This document shows, in pieces, positions 16,901-27,700 of a stretch of 64,000 nucleotides of DNA; the stretch's first letter is position 1; every line of letters starts with the position of its first letter. The position numbers were made by a program, and so were the translations under genes. This DNA is from Psychroserpens mesophilus (lineage in GTDB: Bacteria; Bacteroidota; Bacteroidia; Flavobacteriales; Flavobacteriaceae): NCBI RefSeq assembly GCF_000826645.1, contig NZ_JXJP01000003.1, forward strand, positions 372,001-436,000, given 5' to 3'. The notes below the pieces were generated by a model, which searched no databases, was not told where the DNA came from, and worked only from the letters and a program-made list of their open reading frames with translations.

Positions 16901-17411
16901 TAGAACCATAACGGTTATACCTGCAGATATTGCTACAATAACAGATATTCAAATTACAGATGCGACGTCAAACAATACTATAACTGTTTTTGTAACTGGT
17001 GAAGGCATTTATGATTATGCATTAGATAATATTATGGGACCTTATCAGGAAAGCAATGTATTTACAAATGTCGATTTTGGGTTCCATACAGTGTATGTTC
17101 GAGACATTGAAAACGATTGTGGCATTATTGAAGAAGAAGTTTCGGTAATTGGTTTTCCTAAATTTTTCACACCTGATGGAGATCGTTACAATCAGTTTTG
17201 GCAGGTTAAAGGACTTTCAGAACAGTTTCAGCATAATACCCAAATATTAATCTTTGATCGTTACGGAAAACTGCTTACTGAATTAGATCCATTAGGTCCA
17301 GGTTGGGATGGCACCTATAATGGTGCTGATATGCCATCTAGTGATTACTGGTTTTTTGTAACCCTTCAAGATGGTCGCGTTTTTAAAAGCCATTTTACTC
17401 TGAAACGTTAA
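13971..17411 (+). CDS. T9SS type-B secreted modular protein, 4 modules
   Basis: 1146 residues. Signal peptide 1-20 (ends TYAQ). Residues about 22-450 form a large domain starting ASYWYFGQNAGLRF that looks like a repeated beta structure (propeller-like). Then an Ig-like segment (LCVGDSYTLLAED), four copies of the roughly 90-residue module (Cys near the start, a DAD/DLENN segment, NPQTIYARVEN and a second Cys), a stalk starting LLYCLNDFPQTITL and the type-B sorting domain (FFTPDGDRYNQFWQV ... SDYWFFVTL). The C-terminal domain directs export through the T9SS and probably attachment to the cell surface. Its stalk and tail closely match those of the gene at 30513. Function of the exposed part unknown. 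Confidence 0.88.
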   Translation: MKKNPYLFLTILLCSMFTYAQQEASYWYFGQNAGLRFNAGAGTVTAVTDGQINTLEGCTSISDTTGNLLFYTDGQTVWNQNHQIMQNGDYFGGTGLLGDPSSTSSGLIVPKPQDQTQFYIFTVDEPHHDNASVYPNQFTGNYDSGGSVPIQDDGFNNGLNYSLVDMTLNGGLGDVVTTEKNIPLVTYNPSDLDEISYKCSEKITAVKADDCSSFWVITHFVDRFYAFKVDINGVDTNPVISTVGPTVPVQGYRRNSLGYIKASPDGSKIAVAHFGFANTTAANAAGGVYLFDFDNDTGIVSNSLELYGPVNNDSPYGVEFSAENKKVYASINDGPNGNGASRILQWDLEAADIPASQAVVHSSSSFNAGALQLGIDRRIYRVQFDFSGGAQNGRFIGAILNPEADGAAAGYDETAVLLDINNNSQNTGRIGLPPFIQSLFNSRIDIIQNGISTTELKLCVGDSYTLLAEDISGADYSWTKDGLPLAETSFQLFVDSPGFYEVFIEQNNGECPIEGEAVVGIFDIPIATQPDNIIACSEFPSAPFDLTIQDAQILDTQNPDDYTVRYFRTQEDADLNENEITGIFNSTANPQTIYARVENNENPNCFATTTFELIVFITPVVASLEDLSICDTDFNTNSMDGFVTIALSDLNADILIDQSATANTITYHPTQQDADANTNALPNSYTNTTAYTEEIFVRIENNSNTDCYSTDSFILTVNDAPEAINTTIFQCDEDGIPEGFTTYDLNQVFNDITNNASDRSINFYVSLSDLENNEDELNPDAFENYLNPQILYALVTNTITGCTNIAEITLETSSTASNDTFLETCDDDGIEDGFSNFNLTDAESDILFGLPAGLDITYYETYDDALIEDNPISTNFINTIPYNQTVYARVENANACFGISAIDLTVFELPNIETEDELLYCLNDFPQTITLTSGLIDDIPNNYYYEWSTGEDMFEIEVNEPGTYTVRVTNTDGCFKDRTITVIPADIATITDIQITDATSNNTITVFVTGEGIYDYALDNIMGPYQESNVFTNVDFGFHTVYVRDIENDCGIIEEEVSVIGFPKFFTPDGDRYNQFWQVKGLSEQFQHNTQILIFDRYGKLLTELDPLGPGWDGTYNGADMPSSDYWFFVTLQDGRVFKSHFTLKR

Positions 17412-17451
17412 AAATTATTTTATGTAAATTCACATATCAAAACAATTGATA

Positions 17452-19248
17452 ATGAGGTTAAGCAAATTTGCAATAGTAGTTTTCGTATTAGCTTTTTCAT
17501 TGTCTTCATTTGCTCAAAATATTGAATTGTTTCAGCAGTTTAATGGCAGATATGATTACACAGCTATTGGAAACACACTAAATATTGTAGAAAATCAAGC
17601 ATTTACTCCTTGTGATATCCTTACCTCATCATCTTCAAACCTATCTTTAAATTCCAACCAAAACGTTGTTGCTGCCTATATCTATTGGGCAGGACCTGGA
17701 ACTGGTGACTTTGACATTGAAGTTAATGGAATACCAGTCACTGCAGACAGAACATTTAATCATACTCTAGATGAATTACGAGTGTTTTTTGCTGCATTTG
17801 CTGACATTACTTCCATAATACAAAATCAAGGCAATACAACTTATACAGTTTCGGAAATTGATCTTTCTGACGTCATGGCTTTTCCCTATTGTGTAGTCAG
17901 TGGTAGTGGAACAAACTTTGGCGGCTGGGCAATTACAGTCATTTATGAAGATTTCAATTTACCATTAAATCAGTTGAATGTATACGACGGGTTACAAGGT
18001 GTTCCAGAGACCTTAACCATTGTCTTAGACAACTTGAATGTTCTTGATAACGAAGGTGCTAAAATTGGATTTGTTGCTTGGGAAGGAGATTCTGGATTAG
18101 CAGTGAATGAGCAGCTTAGCATTAATGGAAATGTCATTGGAAATCCACCATTAAATCCAATTAATAATGCCTTTAATGGCACCAACAGTTTTACTGGATC
18201 TTCCGATTTATTTAATATGGATATTGATGTGTATGACATTCAAAATAATATAAACATTGGAGATACTTCAGCAACGATCACACTTACTTCTGGTCAAGAC
18301 TTTGTTATGATTAATAATGTTATTACAGTACTCAATAGTCAGCTCCCAGATGCTACAATACTAGTCAATGATTACGACATATTTTGTGGAGACAGAACTA
18401 TAGATTTAGAATTCACTGTTTTTAATACCAATAGTACAGATTTTTTACCAGCTAATACATCAGTCGCATTTTATGCCGATAATACTTTGGTTGGTTTGAC
18501 TGCAACCCAAAACGACGTTCCAATAAATGACTTTGAAAATGGAACCGTTTCGTTATTTATTCCTGAAAGCATTGGTGATTCCTTTACTTTAACTTTAGTC
18601 GTTGATGACGATGGATTTGGAAATAGTGCTATTACTGAAATTATTGAAACGAATAATAGTTTTGAAATTAATCTCGATTTACTAATAATTCCTCCCATAG
18701 AGACATTACCACAAACCTTGTCCTGTGACAAAGCTTTTAATTCGGCAACATTCGATCTGGTTGATATCTTAAATTCTAATAATATCAACATGAGTAATAA
18801 TGTGAGGTTTTTTGAAACACTTGCCGATTTAGAAATGAATAGCAATGAAATTCTAATTCCTGAAAATTATTCGAATACAAGCAACCCTCAAACCATTTAT
18901 GCCAGAATTGAAAATCCTCCTTGTTATAATGTATATGCTTTTGATATTTTAGTTGAAAATTGTCCACCACATATACCTGACGGATTTTCTCCTAATGGAG
19001 ATCATACAAACGACTGGTTTAATATTCAAGGACTCTATAATATATTTGAAAGGCATGAATTAAAGATCTATAATAGGTATGGAACACTTATTTTTGAAGG
19101 GAATAATGATAACCCTTGGTATGGCTTAATTAATAGAGGTTTAAATAATCATGGTAAACTTGTTCCTGTTGGCACCTATTTTTATATCATTAACTTTAAT
19201 GATCCCAACTACCAATCTGAAGTTGGTTGGGTGTATGTAAACTACTAA
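17452..19248 (+). CDS. T9SS type-B secreted protein, 1 module
   Basis: 598 residues from ATG 17452; the frame also offers a TTG two codons earlier. Signal peptide 1-22 (ends SSFAQ). The first about 280 residues (VVAAYIYWAGPGTGDFDIEVNG; FGGWAITVIYEDFNLPLNQLNVYDGLQG) resemble a secreted adhesin-like domain seen in other bacterial surface proteins; next a CARDB-like Ig segment (DIFCGDRTIDLEFTVFNTN), one copy of the cluster's module (LSCDKAFNSATFDL ... NPQTIYARIENPPC) and a type-B sorting domain (IPDGFSPNGDHTNDWF). It starts 40 bases after the preceding gene and is probably co-transcribed with it. Confidence 0.87.
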   Translation: MRLSKFAIVVFVLAFSLSSFAQNIELFQQFNGRYDYTAIGNTLNIVENQAFTPCDILTSSSSNLSLNSNQNVVAAYIYWAGPGTGDFDIEVNGIPVTADRTFNHTLDELRVFFAAFADITSIIQNQGNTTYTVSEIDLSDVMAFPYCVVSGSGTNFGGWAITVIYEDFNLPLNQLNVYDGLQGVPETLTIVLDNLNVLDNEGAKIGFVAWEGDSGLAVNEQLSINGNVIGNPPLNPINNAFNGTNSFTGSSDLFNMDIDVYDIQNNINIGDTSATITLTSGQDFVMINNVITVLNSQLPDATILVNDYDIFCGDRTIDLEFTVFNTNSTDFLPANTSVAFYADNTLVGLTATQNDVPINDFENGTVSLFIPESIGDSFTLTLVVDDDGFGNSAITEIIETNNSFEINLDLLIIPPIETLPQTLSCDKAFNSATFDLVDILNSNNINMSNNVRFFETLADLEMNSNEILIPENYSNTSNPQTIYARIENPPCYNVYAFDILVENCPPHIPDGFSPNGDHTNDWFNIQGLYNIFERHELKIYNRYGTLIFEGNNDNPWYGLINRGLNNHGKLVPVGTYFYIINFNDPNYQSEVGWVYVNY

Positions 19249-19759
19249 AGTGTTAAAATTTGACGCTATTCATCGTATATATTTGTCATTTAGCTTCTTA
19301 TATTCTAATTTCATAAGGAATTTATTCATCAAGTAATCTTTTCCCTCAGTATTGTTTTACTTAGTTATGATTTCTAAACTACTCGTTATGAAAAGATATC
19401 TTTTACTTTCCGGTTGTTGTTATTCCAAACTCATTTACAATAGCGATGTAAATCCGCATTACAAATAATATAGCATTATTAACGACTTAAGCCCCAATCC
19501 TACTCCAACTAAAATTCTACTCCATGATCTATGTTATGATTTACTTATTCATTTTTAAGCCCAAAGAGCGTAAATTATTAATCAAAAAAGCTTCAGAAAT
19601 TCTCTCTATGAAAAAAGCGAAATGTTAATGTTTTGTGTATTTCGTCGTAAATATTTGCATTTCATCTAATACAGTTTTATATTTCGCCCATTGAAATAAA
19701 CAAATTAGCCCAAAGTCCCAAACCTCATGGCTAGACACCATGAACTTAACCGCTTAATA
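19249..19759. other. 511-base intergenic region
   Basis: No gene is supported here on either strand. It holds TATATTTG at 19278-19285, a TAnnTTTG match of unclear use far from the next start, and a better placed -33/-7 pair (19654-19685, listed separately). No hairpin with a T-run follows the upstream gene. The length is unusual for this compact window. Confidence 0.5.
19654..19685 (+). promoter_or_regulatory. probable promoter of the 1614-residue T9SS substrate gene
   Basis: TTTG at 19654-19657, 20 bases, then TATATTTC at 19678-19685, one mismatch from TAnnTTTG. It would give an untranslated leader of about 65 bases before the ATG at 19760. Confidence 0.4.
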
Positions 19760-22700
19760 ATGAATATTTTAAAACAATCCCTCGCAGTCTTTATCTGCTT
19801 ATTTATTGGCCTTATGGCTTATGGACAGCAGATAAGTATCAACAATTCATTTACCGAACAACAACTTATCGAAAACAATTTGGTTCAAGGTTGTGTTGAA
19901 ACCTCAAACATCAGCTCGCAGGTTAATGGTTCTATTAATGGATTCAACAGTTTTGCTTACTTTGAAAAGGCTGGATCAAATTTCCCTTTCCAAAATGGAA
20001 TCATGCTCTCCACCGGAAATCCGCTATCTGGAGGTAATACTCAGAATAATAACATATTAAATGAAGGACAATCAAACTGGACAACAGATTCTGATTTAGA
20101 ATCTGCATTAGGAATTTCTGGAACTTTAAATGCAACATCCATCGAATTTGACTTTATTTCAGTTTCAAACCAAATTCAATTTAATTACATCTTAGCTTCG
20201 GAAGAATACTTCGGTAACTTCCCTTGTGAGTATTCTGATGGCTTTGCTTTTCTTATAAAGGAAGCAGGAACAAGTGATCCTTACACAAATATTGCTATCA
20301 TACCTGGTACTACAACACCAGTAAATACAAATACAATTCATGATGAAATTGTTGGGTTTTGTGCCGCTTCAAATGAAGAATATTTTGAAGGATATAATTT
20401 AGGTGATACAAACTATAATGGTCGTACAGCTGTTATGACAGCAACGGCTTCTATTCTACCAAATGTACAATACCATATCAAGATTGTTATTGCAGATCAA
20501 ACGGACAAAAACTATGATTCTGCAGTATTTATTGAAGGAAATAGCTTTAGTGCTAATGTCGATCTTGGAAATGATATTCAAACCTGTGCGAGTGATGTTA
20601 CTTTAGATGGTAATATTGATAATCCTTTAGCCACTTATTCTTGGTATTTTAATAATGTATTAATTCCAGGAGAAAATTTACCAACATTAAACGTTACTCA
20701 ATCTGGAGATTATACCGTTTCGATTGAAATCCCATTAACCAACTCTACGTGTGTTATTGAAGATACTGTAAACGTTTTACTAAGTTCTACACAATCTGCT
20801 GATGCTATTTCAGATTTTGAACTTTGTGACGATGCAAGTGGCAATGGCATTGAATTATTTGATTTATCAACTAAAGACTCTGAAGCCTTAGCTTCAGTTC
20901 CATCTTCAAGTTATACACTTAGTTACCATTATACACAAAATGATGCACTGAATGGTGTGAATGCTATAACATCACCAATTCAAAATACAACGAATCCTCA
21001 GACCATATTTGTAAAAATTGAAGACACTGTAAATGGTTGTCTGGCCTTTCAAAGTTTTGATTTAATTGTAAACCCATTACCTAATGTTATAGATCCAACT
21101 CCTTTAATAGTTTGTGACGATTCAACGTCTGATGGTGTTACCACTATTGATTTATCTCAAAAAGACGAAGAAATTACTGGAGGAAACTTCGATTTAATAG
21201 TCACCTATCACTTAACTCAAACTGATGCTGAAAATGGAACCAATATTATTCCGTTACCTTATGTAAATACAAATATCACTGAAACGTTATTTGTAAATGT
21301 CACTAATGCCAATACTGGTTGTTCAAGTACGACAACATTAGATATTGAAGTTTTAGATAATCCTTCTATTAATACAGAACCACAATACCTTGATGCTTGT
21401 GATGCCGATCATGACGGATTTGCAACTTTTGACCTAACTTCTGTTATTGCTGATGTTTTGCAAGGCATAACTGGTGTTAATGTTACTTTTCATTTATCTC
21501 AGGAAGATGCCGACTTAGGTGTCAATGCGATTGCCAATGAAACAAATTATCAAAATATCATTAGTTATGAGCAAATCGTATTTATCAGAGTTGAAAATCA
21601 AACTACAGGATGTGCAAGTATTACGCCTATTGAACTTCATACCAATTTACTTCTTACAGCAACCAACTTAAGAGATATTAATTTATGTGACGTTGGTAAT
21701 GACGGCCAAGAAGAATTTGATTTAGTCGCTATAGCTTTAGGAATTATTGGGGATTTGGAAGACCTATTAGAAATCGATATTACGATTGATTTTTACCTCA
21801 CGGAAGAAGACAGAGACAATCAGGTCAATGCTATAGATCAATCACAACCATTTTTTCCAACTTCTGCGCCACAAACACTTTATTTAGTTTTAACGAGTCC
21901 AACATGCCAAGAAGTCGATGAAATTGAGCTCATGATAAATCCTATTGTAGAATTTAATCCTATTGGTTTAGTTTCTGTATGTGATTCAGATCAAGACGGA
22001 TTTACAGCTATTGATTTAAGTCAGTTTGATGCTCAGGTCTCGAATAATCAACCCGATTTCACAGTGAGCTATTTTCCAACTCTAGAAGATGCAGAATCTA
22101 ACTCTAACCAACTGCCTACAGTATTTACAAACACATCAAATCCTCAAACCGTTTTTGCTAAGATTAGATATGATCTAACAAGCTGTGCTGATATTAATTC
22201 TTTTGAAATCGAAGTGCTTCCAGCTCCTGAAAGCAATTCTCCTACTGATATTATTATTTGTGATGATGATCAGGATGGAATATCGATCATAAATTTAAAC
22301 GATAAAATTTCAGAAGTTGTAACAGATACCACTAATAAAATCATCACATTTCACTATAGCCAATCTGATGCTGATAATGGTACAAACTTAATAAGTAATA
22401 CCTCTTCACACTTAGGTGAGACAGACGATATTTTTATTCGAATTGAAAATGCAACTACTGGATGCTATTCAACTGAACGCTTTTTAGTAATTGTCAATAC
22501 ATTACCAGTTATTAATAACATTAACCTATTTAAATTTTGTGAAATTGGAGATGATGGTTTTGGTGAATTTTTATTTTCAACTCAGGACGCAGACATTTTA
22601 AATGGTCAAACTGGAAAGGACGTCCTCTATTTTGAAACAGCTCTAGATGCAGAAAACAATACAAATCCAATTGATAAAGACAATATATATGTTAATATCT

Positions 22701-24604
22701 CCAATCCTCAAACTATTTATGTTAGAGTTGAAAACATTACAGATTCAAATTGCTATGCAACATCTTCGTTTCCAATAGAAGTTGGAACAAATCCTGTATT
22801 TAATGAGCCTACTGACATTTTTATTTGTGATGATATCACCAACGACGGAAGTGTTGAGTTTGATTTTAACGTACAAATTGCCGAAATTACACAAGGTATC
22901 AGCGATATTGAAGAAGTGAGCTTTCACGCCTCTCAAACAGATGCTGAAACTAATTCAAATCCATTACCATTAAATTTTAGTAATACGGTTAATCCACAAC
23001 AGATTTATGTGCGCATAAATAACGGAACTATCTGCGAATCGTATACCTCTTTTGTTCTTAATGTTATTGCTGCGCCTGATGTCAACATGCCTCAACCTTT
23101 AATTCAGTGTGATACCAATTATGATGGCATTGTTACCTTTGATTTAACACTATCTGAGTTTGACATTCTAGACGTAAGACAAGATAATATTGAAATTTCT
23201 TATCATGAAACTCTGGAAGATTCATACTTACAATCCAATGCTATAGCAAATCCTGAAAATTACACGAATTTAACTAACCCACAAACTGTATACGTTCGCG
23301 TAACAAATACTATTTCAGATTGCTTTGTTTCAATTCCATTAGAATTAATAGTTAACTTACCTCCTGCTATCAATCCTATTGCGAGTTATGAAATATGCGA
23401 AACTACTTCTGGCGTAACAGATTTAATGGAAATCAATTCAACCATTCTAGAGCAAAGTGCCAACGTATTATTAAATTATTACCCTACTTTTCAAGATGCT
23501 GAAAATCAATCAAATCCTTTAAATTCTAATTACAGTTATTTAACAACGAGTGATACCATTTTTGCTCGCATAGAATTTTCAACAACACATTGTTATTATA
23601 TTCATGAGTTTACACTTTTAGTTAATCCTGCTCCAATTGCAAATCAGCCTGCTGACTTGATAACATGTGATGATGATTACGACGGATTTTATACATTTGA
23701 TCTCAGTCAGCAAAATTCAGTCATACTTGGAGGGCAAAATCCAGCAAATTTTACTGTGAGTTATTACGATGACAACTTATTAGCTGAAGTAGGTGATGAT
23801 CCGTTACCTTTCCTTTACGATACCTTTGATGGCCAAATAATTTATGTCCGTATAGAAAATAACACAACTGGTTGCTACGCACTTACTCAGTTTACAGGCT
23901 TCGTAAACCCAAAGCCTATTGTAGATATCGAAGATCAGGTGATCTGTTTAAACAATGTCCCACTACTTGTAAGTGCAAATACAAATCAGGCTGGAGACAC
24001 TTATTTATGGTCTACAAACGAGATAACACCAGAAATTGAAATTACCGAAATTGGAACCTATTCTGTAACCGTAACCTCACCTTTTGGTTGCGAAACAACA
24101 AGAGTATTTAATGTTAGCGAATCTGAAACTGCAACAATTGAAATCATGGAAACTGTAGATTTTTCAGATCCTAATAATATAACTGTAACCATTAGTGGTA
24201 TTGGTAATTACATCTATCAATTAGATGATGAAGAACCACAACTCTCAAATGTATTCCAAAACGTAAGTATTGGATATCATACCATCAAAATTATAGACTT
24301 AAATGGATGTGCTGAAGTAACTAAAGAAATTGTTGTGATTGATGCACCAAAATTTATGACACCTAATAACGATGGTTATTTTGATACTTGGCATATTACA
24401 GGTGTTGAAACTTTACCTGGAACAATTATTTATATCTACGATCGTTACGGAAAATTACTAACGCAATTAACTTCGTCTTCAAATGGTTGGGATGGACGAT
24501 ATAACGGAAATCTTATGCCTGCAAATGACTACTGGTTTTTAGCGAAAGTTAGAAAAGGAAGCATTGCTTTTGAAGTAAAAGGCCATTTCGCATTAAGATA
24601 TTAA
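19760..24604 (+). CDS. T9SS type-B secreted protein, choice-of-anchor L, 11 modules
   Basis: 1614 residues from ATG 19760 (MNILKQSL); the frame opens 33 bases earlier but lacks a leader there. Signal peptide about 1-22 (MAYGQ). Choice-of-anchor L domain about residues 25-265 (ILASEEYFGNFPCEYSDGFAF, IPGTTTPVNTNTIHDE). Then an Ig-like segment and 11 tandem modules of about 90 residues, each with a Cys in a CDDxxDG-like start, a [DA]xxN segment, NPQTIYVRVEN-like strand and a second Cys in TGC[YF]. A stalk (VICLNNVPLLVSANTNQ) and a type-B sorting domain (KFMTPNNDGYFDTWHITGV) follow. The two Cys per module may form a disulfide. Secreted by T9SS and likely surface-bound; the ligand is unknown. Nearest relative is the next gene. 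Confidence 0.9.
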   Translation: MNILKQSLAVFICLFIGLMAYGQQISINNSFTEQQLIENNLVQGCVETSNISSQVNGSINGFNSFAYFEKAGSNFPFQNGIMLSTGNPLSGGNTQNNNILNEGQSNWTTDSDLESALGISGTLNATSIEFDFISVSNQIQFNYILASEEYFGNFPCEYSDGFAFLIKEAGTSDPYTNIAIIPGTTTPVNTNTIHDEIVGFCAASNEEYFEGYNLGDTNYNGRTAVMTATASILPNVQYHIKIVIADQTDKNYDSAVFIEGNSFSANVDLGNDIQTCASDVTLDGNIDNPLATYSWYFNNVLIPGENLPTLNVTQSGDYTVSIEIPLTNSTCVIEDTVNVLLSSTQSADAISDFELCDDASGNGIELFDLSTKDSEALASVPSSSYTLSYHYTQNDALNGVNAITSPIQNTTNPQTIFVKIEDTVNGCLAFQSFDLIVNPLPNVIDPTPLIVCDDSTSDGVTTIDLSQKDEEITGGNFDLIVTYHLTQTDAENGTNIIPLPYVNTNITETLFVNVTNANTGCSSTTTLDIEVLDNPSINTEPQYLDACDADHDGFATFDLTSVIADVLQGITGVNVTFHLSQEDADLGVNAIANETNYQNIISYEQIVFIRVENQTTGCASITPIELHTNLLLTATNLRDINLCDVGNDGQEEFDLVAIALGIIGDLEDLLEIDITIDFYLTEEDRDNQVNAIDQSQPFFPTSAPQTLYLVLTSPTCQEVDEIELMINPIVEFNPIGLVSVCDSDQDGFTAIDLSQFDAQVSNNQPDFTVSYFPTLEDAESNSNQLPTVFTNTSNPQTVFAKIRYDLTSCADINSFEIEVLPAPESNSPTDIIICDDDQDGISIINLNDKISEVVTDTTNKIITFHYSQSDADNGTNLISNTSSHLGETDDIFIRIENATTGCYSTERFLVIVNTLPVINNINLFKFCEIGDDGFGEFLFSTQDADILNGQTGKDVLYFETALDAENNTNPIDKDNIYVNISNPQTIYVRVENITDSNCYATSSFPIEVGTNPVFNEPTDIFICDDITNDGSVEFDFNVQIAEITQGISDIEEVSFHASQTDAETNSNPLPLNFSNTVNPQQIYVRINNGTICESYTSFVLNVIAAPDVNMPQPLIQCDTNYDGIVTFDLTLSEFDILDVRQDNIEISYHETLEDSYLQSNAIANPENYTNLTNPQTVYVRVTNTISDCFVSIPLELIVNLPPAINPIASYEICETTSGVTDLMEINSTILEQSANVLLNYYPTFQDAENQSNPLNSNYSYLTTSDTIFARIEFSTTHCYYIHEFTLLVNPAPIANQPADLITCDDDYDGFYTFDLSQQNSVILGGQNPANFTVSYYDDNLLAEVGDDPLPFLYDTFDGQIIYVRIENNTTGCYALTQFTGFVNPKPIVDIEDQVICLNNVPLLVSANTNQAGDTYLWSTNEITPEIEITEIGTYSVTVTSPFGCETTRVFNVSESETATIEIMETVDFSDPNNITVTISGIGNYIYQLDDEEPQLSNVFQNVSIGYHTIKIIDLNGCAEVTKEIVVIDAPKFMTPNNDGYFDTWHITGVETLPGTIIYIYDRYGKLLTQLTSSSNGWDGRYNGNLMPANDYWFLAKVRKGSIAFEVKGHFALRY

Positions 24605-24760
24605 TACAGTTAGCACTATCAAATAGTGCATTTTAACCAATAAAATCTCCTTTAAACACTATAAATTTTAATAAATCTATTTTTTTAGTATTTTCATTAG
24701 TTCGAAACTTATCAACCCGATAATTCTATTTAATCTAACTAATTATTATAGCTAACTGTA
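24605..24760. repeat. 10-base inverted repeat bounding an intergenic region
   Basis: TACAGTTAGC at 24605-24614 and its exact reverse complement GCTAACTGTA at 24751-24760 bracket the gap between the two largest secreted-protein genes. A smaller hairpin (GCACTAT-caa-ATAGTGC, 24613-24629) overlaps the left arm and could act as a weak terminator. No transposase or target duplication is present. Confidence 0.5.
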
Positions 24761-24764
24761 ATAA

Positions 24765-27700
24765 ATGAAAATAATAAAGTGCTTGTGTTTTGGACTTTTT
24801 CTTTGTTCAATTTTTACATTATCAGCACAACAGATTACTACTGAAAACTCAGGAACCCTTGAAGCTTTAATTCAAGCTAATTTAGGGCAAGGCTGTGTGG
24901 ATATATCTAATGTATCCTCTTCAGTTAATGGTCAATTTGACGGACTTGATAGTTATGGTTATTTTGAAAAAGGTGATTCAAATTTTCCTTTTCAAAATGG
25001 CGTTGTTTTGTCGACTGGCAGCATCCATTCTGGTGGAAATAATGTAAATACAGCTAATTTAAATGAAGGCTCTACGAACTGGCCTTCAGATTCAGATTTA
25101 GAAACAGTTTTAGGGATTTCAGGAACTCTAAATGCGACCTCTATAGAATTTGATTTCCTTTCTACTACAAACTTTATATCCTTTGATTATATATTAGCTT
25201 CAGAAGAATATAATACAAATTTTCCATGTCAATATTCTGATGGGTTTGCTTTCCTCATTAAACGTGTTGGTTCAACTGATCCTTTTGTAAATATTGCTCT
25301 AATTCCCGGAACTAATATTCCTGTTAATACAAATACCATTCATGATGAAATAGTTGGTTTTTGTCCTGCTGAAAACGAAATTTATTTTGAAGGTTACAAT
25401 ATTGGTGATACAAATTATAACGGAAGAACAACCGTTTTAACTGCCTCTGCAGATATTCTTCCAAATGAACTATATCGCATAAAGCTTATTATAGCCGATC
25501 AAACTGATCAAAATTACGACTCTGCCGTGTTTATTCAGAGTACGAGTACACTTTCATCTGTAGATTTAGGTCCAGATATTAATACGTGTTCACAATCTGT
25601 AGTACTTAATGGTGATGTTTCTAATAATATTGCATTATATCAATGGTTCAAAGACGGATTGGCGATTCCTGGAGCCACAAGTCCAATATATACTGTTAAT
25701 GAATCTGGTACTTATAGCCTTTTAGTAGATATTCCTATAAATAATACCTCTTGTATTATTGAAGATGAAATTATCATTAACCTAGGTTCTGAACAAGATG
25801 TTGCTCCAATAACTGATTTTGTTGTATGTGATGACGCTTCTAATGATGGCGTCGAGATTTTTGACTTGACAACTAAAGATGATGAAATTTTAGCAGCAAT
25901 TCCAAGTGGAACTTATGATATCAGTTATCACCTTACCAGTGTTGGAGCTATCAACGATACGTCAACCATTGTTTCATTATGGCCAAATACCTCTAATCCA
26001 CAGACTATTTATGTTCGAACTGAAGAAACAAATACAGGTTGCTTAGGATTCACAAGTTTTGATTTAATAGTGAATAACTCTCCTGTTTACAATCAGCCTT
26101 CAGATTTAAACATTTGTGATGACACTGTTCAAGATGGTATAACTTCAATTGATCTTGAAGCTATGATTACTCAGATAACATCAGATAATCCAAACCTTCT
26201 GGTGTCCTATTACACGTCTTTTATTGATGCTGAATTAGGACTTACTCCTATTGAACTTCCTTATGTCAACACCAATCCATCTGAAACATTATTTATTAGA
26301 ATTGAGGATACGTTTACTGGATGTTATGATATTACTTCATTTGTAATTAATGTTTTAGAAAACCCTGTTATTAATGAAGAAATTCAATGGATTGATGCCT
26401 GTGAAAGCGATGATGATGGTTTCGAAATCTTCGATTTAACTTCGGTTGTAGATGACATTCTTCAAGGTCTAGGTGGAGTATCTGTAACATTTTATGAAAC
26501 TCAAACTGATGCCGAAGAAGACATCAATGAAATTTTAGACCCAACAGCTTATCAAAACACTATTCCTTATTTTCAACTTGTATATATTAAAGTAACCAAC
26601 GACGCTACAGGTTGCATATCAATTATGCCAATAGAACTGCACACTAACATTGTGGAAACAGGTTTTGATAAGAGCGATTTTGGTGTTTGTGATGATGAGT
26701 CAAATGATGGCATAGCTGATTTTGATTTAAATGACGTTGAAACGGCATTAATAAACTATTATTTAGGTTATGATATTTCTTTTTATGAAACTGTAAATGA
26801 CCAACTCAATAATAATAATGCACTTAATAAAGCCATTCCATTTACGGCCACCTCAATTATAACAACAATTTACATCGCTGTTACATTAGACTCTTGTGTT
26901 CAATACACATCAATGGAACTTGTTATACATCCTGCAATTGAGATTCAACCTCTTGCAACTGTAGATTACTGTGACGATGATTTTGATGGGTTCACGCCTA
27001 TAGTTTTATCAAGTTTTAATAGTTATGTAAGTACAGGAATTGATTCTCCTAATGTAAAATACTATTTAACAGAACAAGATGCTATAGATGATCAAAATGC
27101 ATTACCTCAAAGTTACACTAATATTGTTAATCCTATAACCGTTTTCATTAGAGTAACGAATACTGAAACAGATTGTTATGACATTTCTCCTTTTGAAATA
27201 CTGGTTATTGATCCTCCTGTGGTGATGCAACCTGTAGATATTATCATTTGTGATGACGATCAGGATGGATTTTCAATTGTAGATTTAGAGAGTAAGATTT
27301 CTGAAATCGTTCCAGACATAACAGATCTCACCATATCATTTCATTTGGACTTTTCTGATGCAGACAATGGGACAAATGCCATCCCAATACCTAATAATTT
27401 CAACACACAAACACAAACAATTTACGTGAGAGTAGAAAGTGATATTACGACTTGTCATAGTATTGTTGATTTTGAAACTATAATCAATACGCTTCCTGAG
27501 TTCATTCCTATATCCACGTTTGTAGCTTGTGAAGATGATGGTGACGAAATGAGTGATTTTCTTTTCTTTCAAAAAGATGAAGAAATATTAAATGGTCAAA
27601 CTGGTAAAGAAGTCCTCTACTTCGAAACTGCTCAAGATGCTATGAATAGAACAAACAGTATCGATAAAAATACAGCCTACCAAAACCTTTCTAATCCTCA

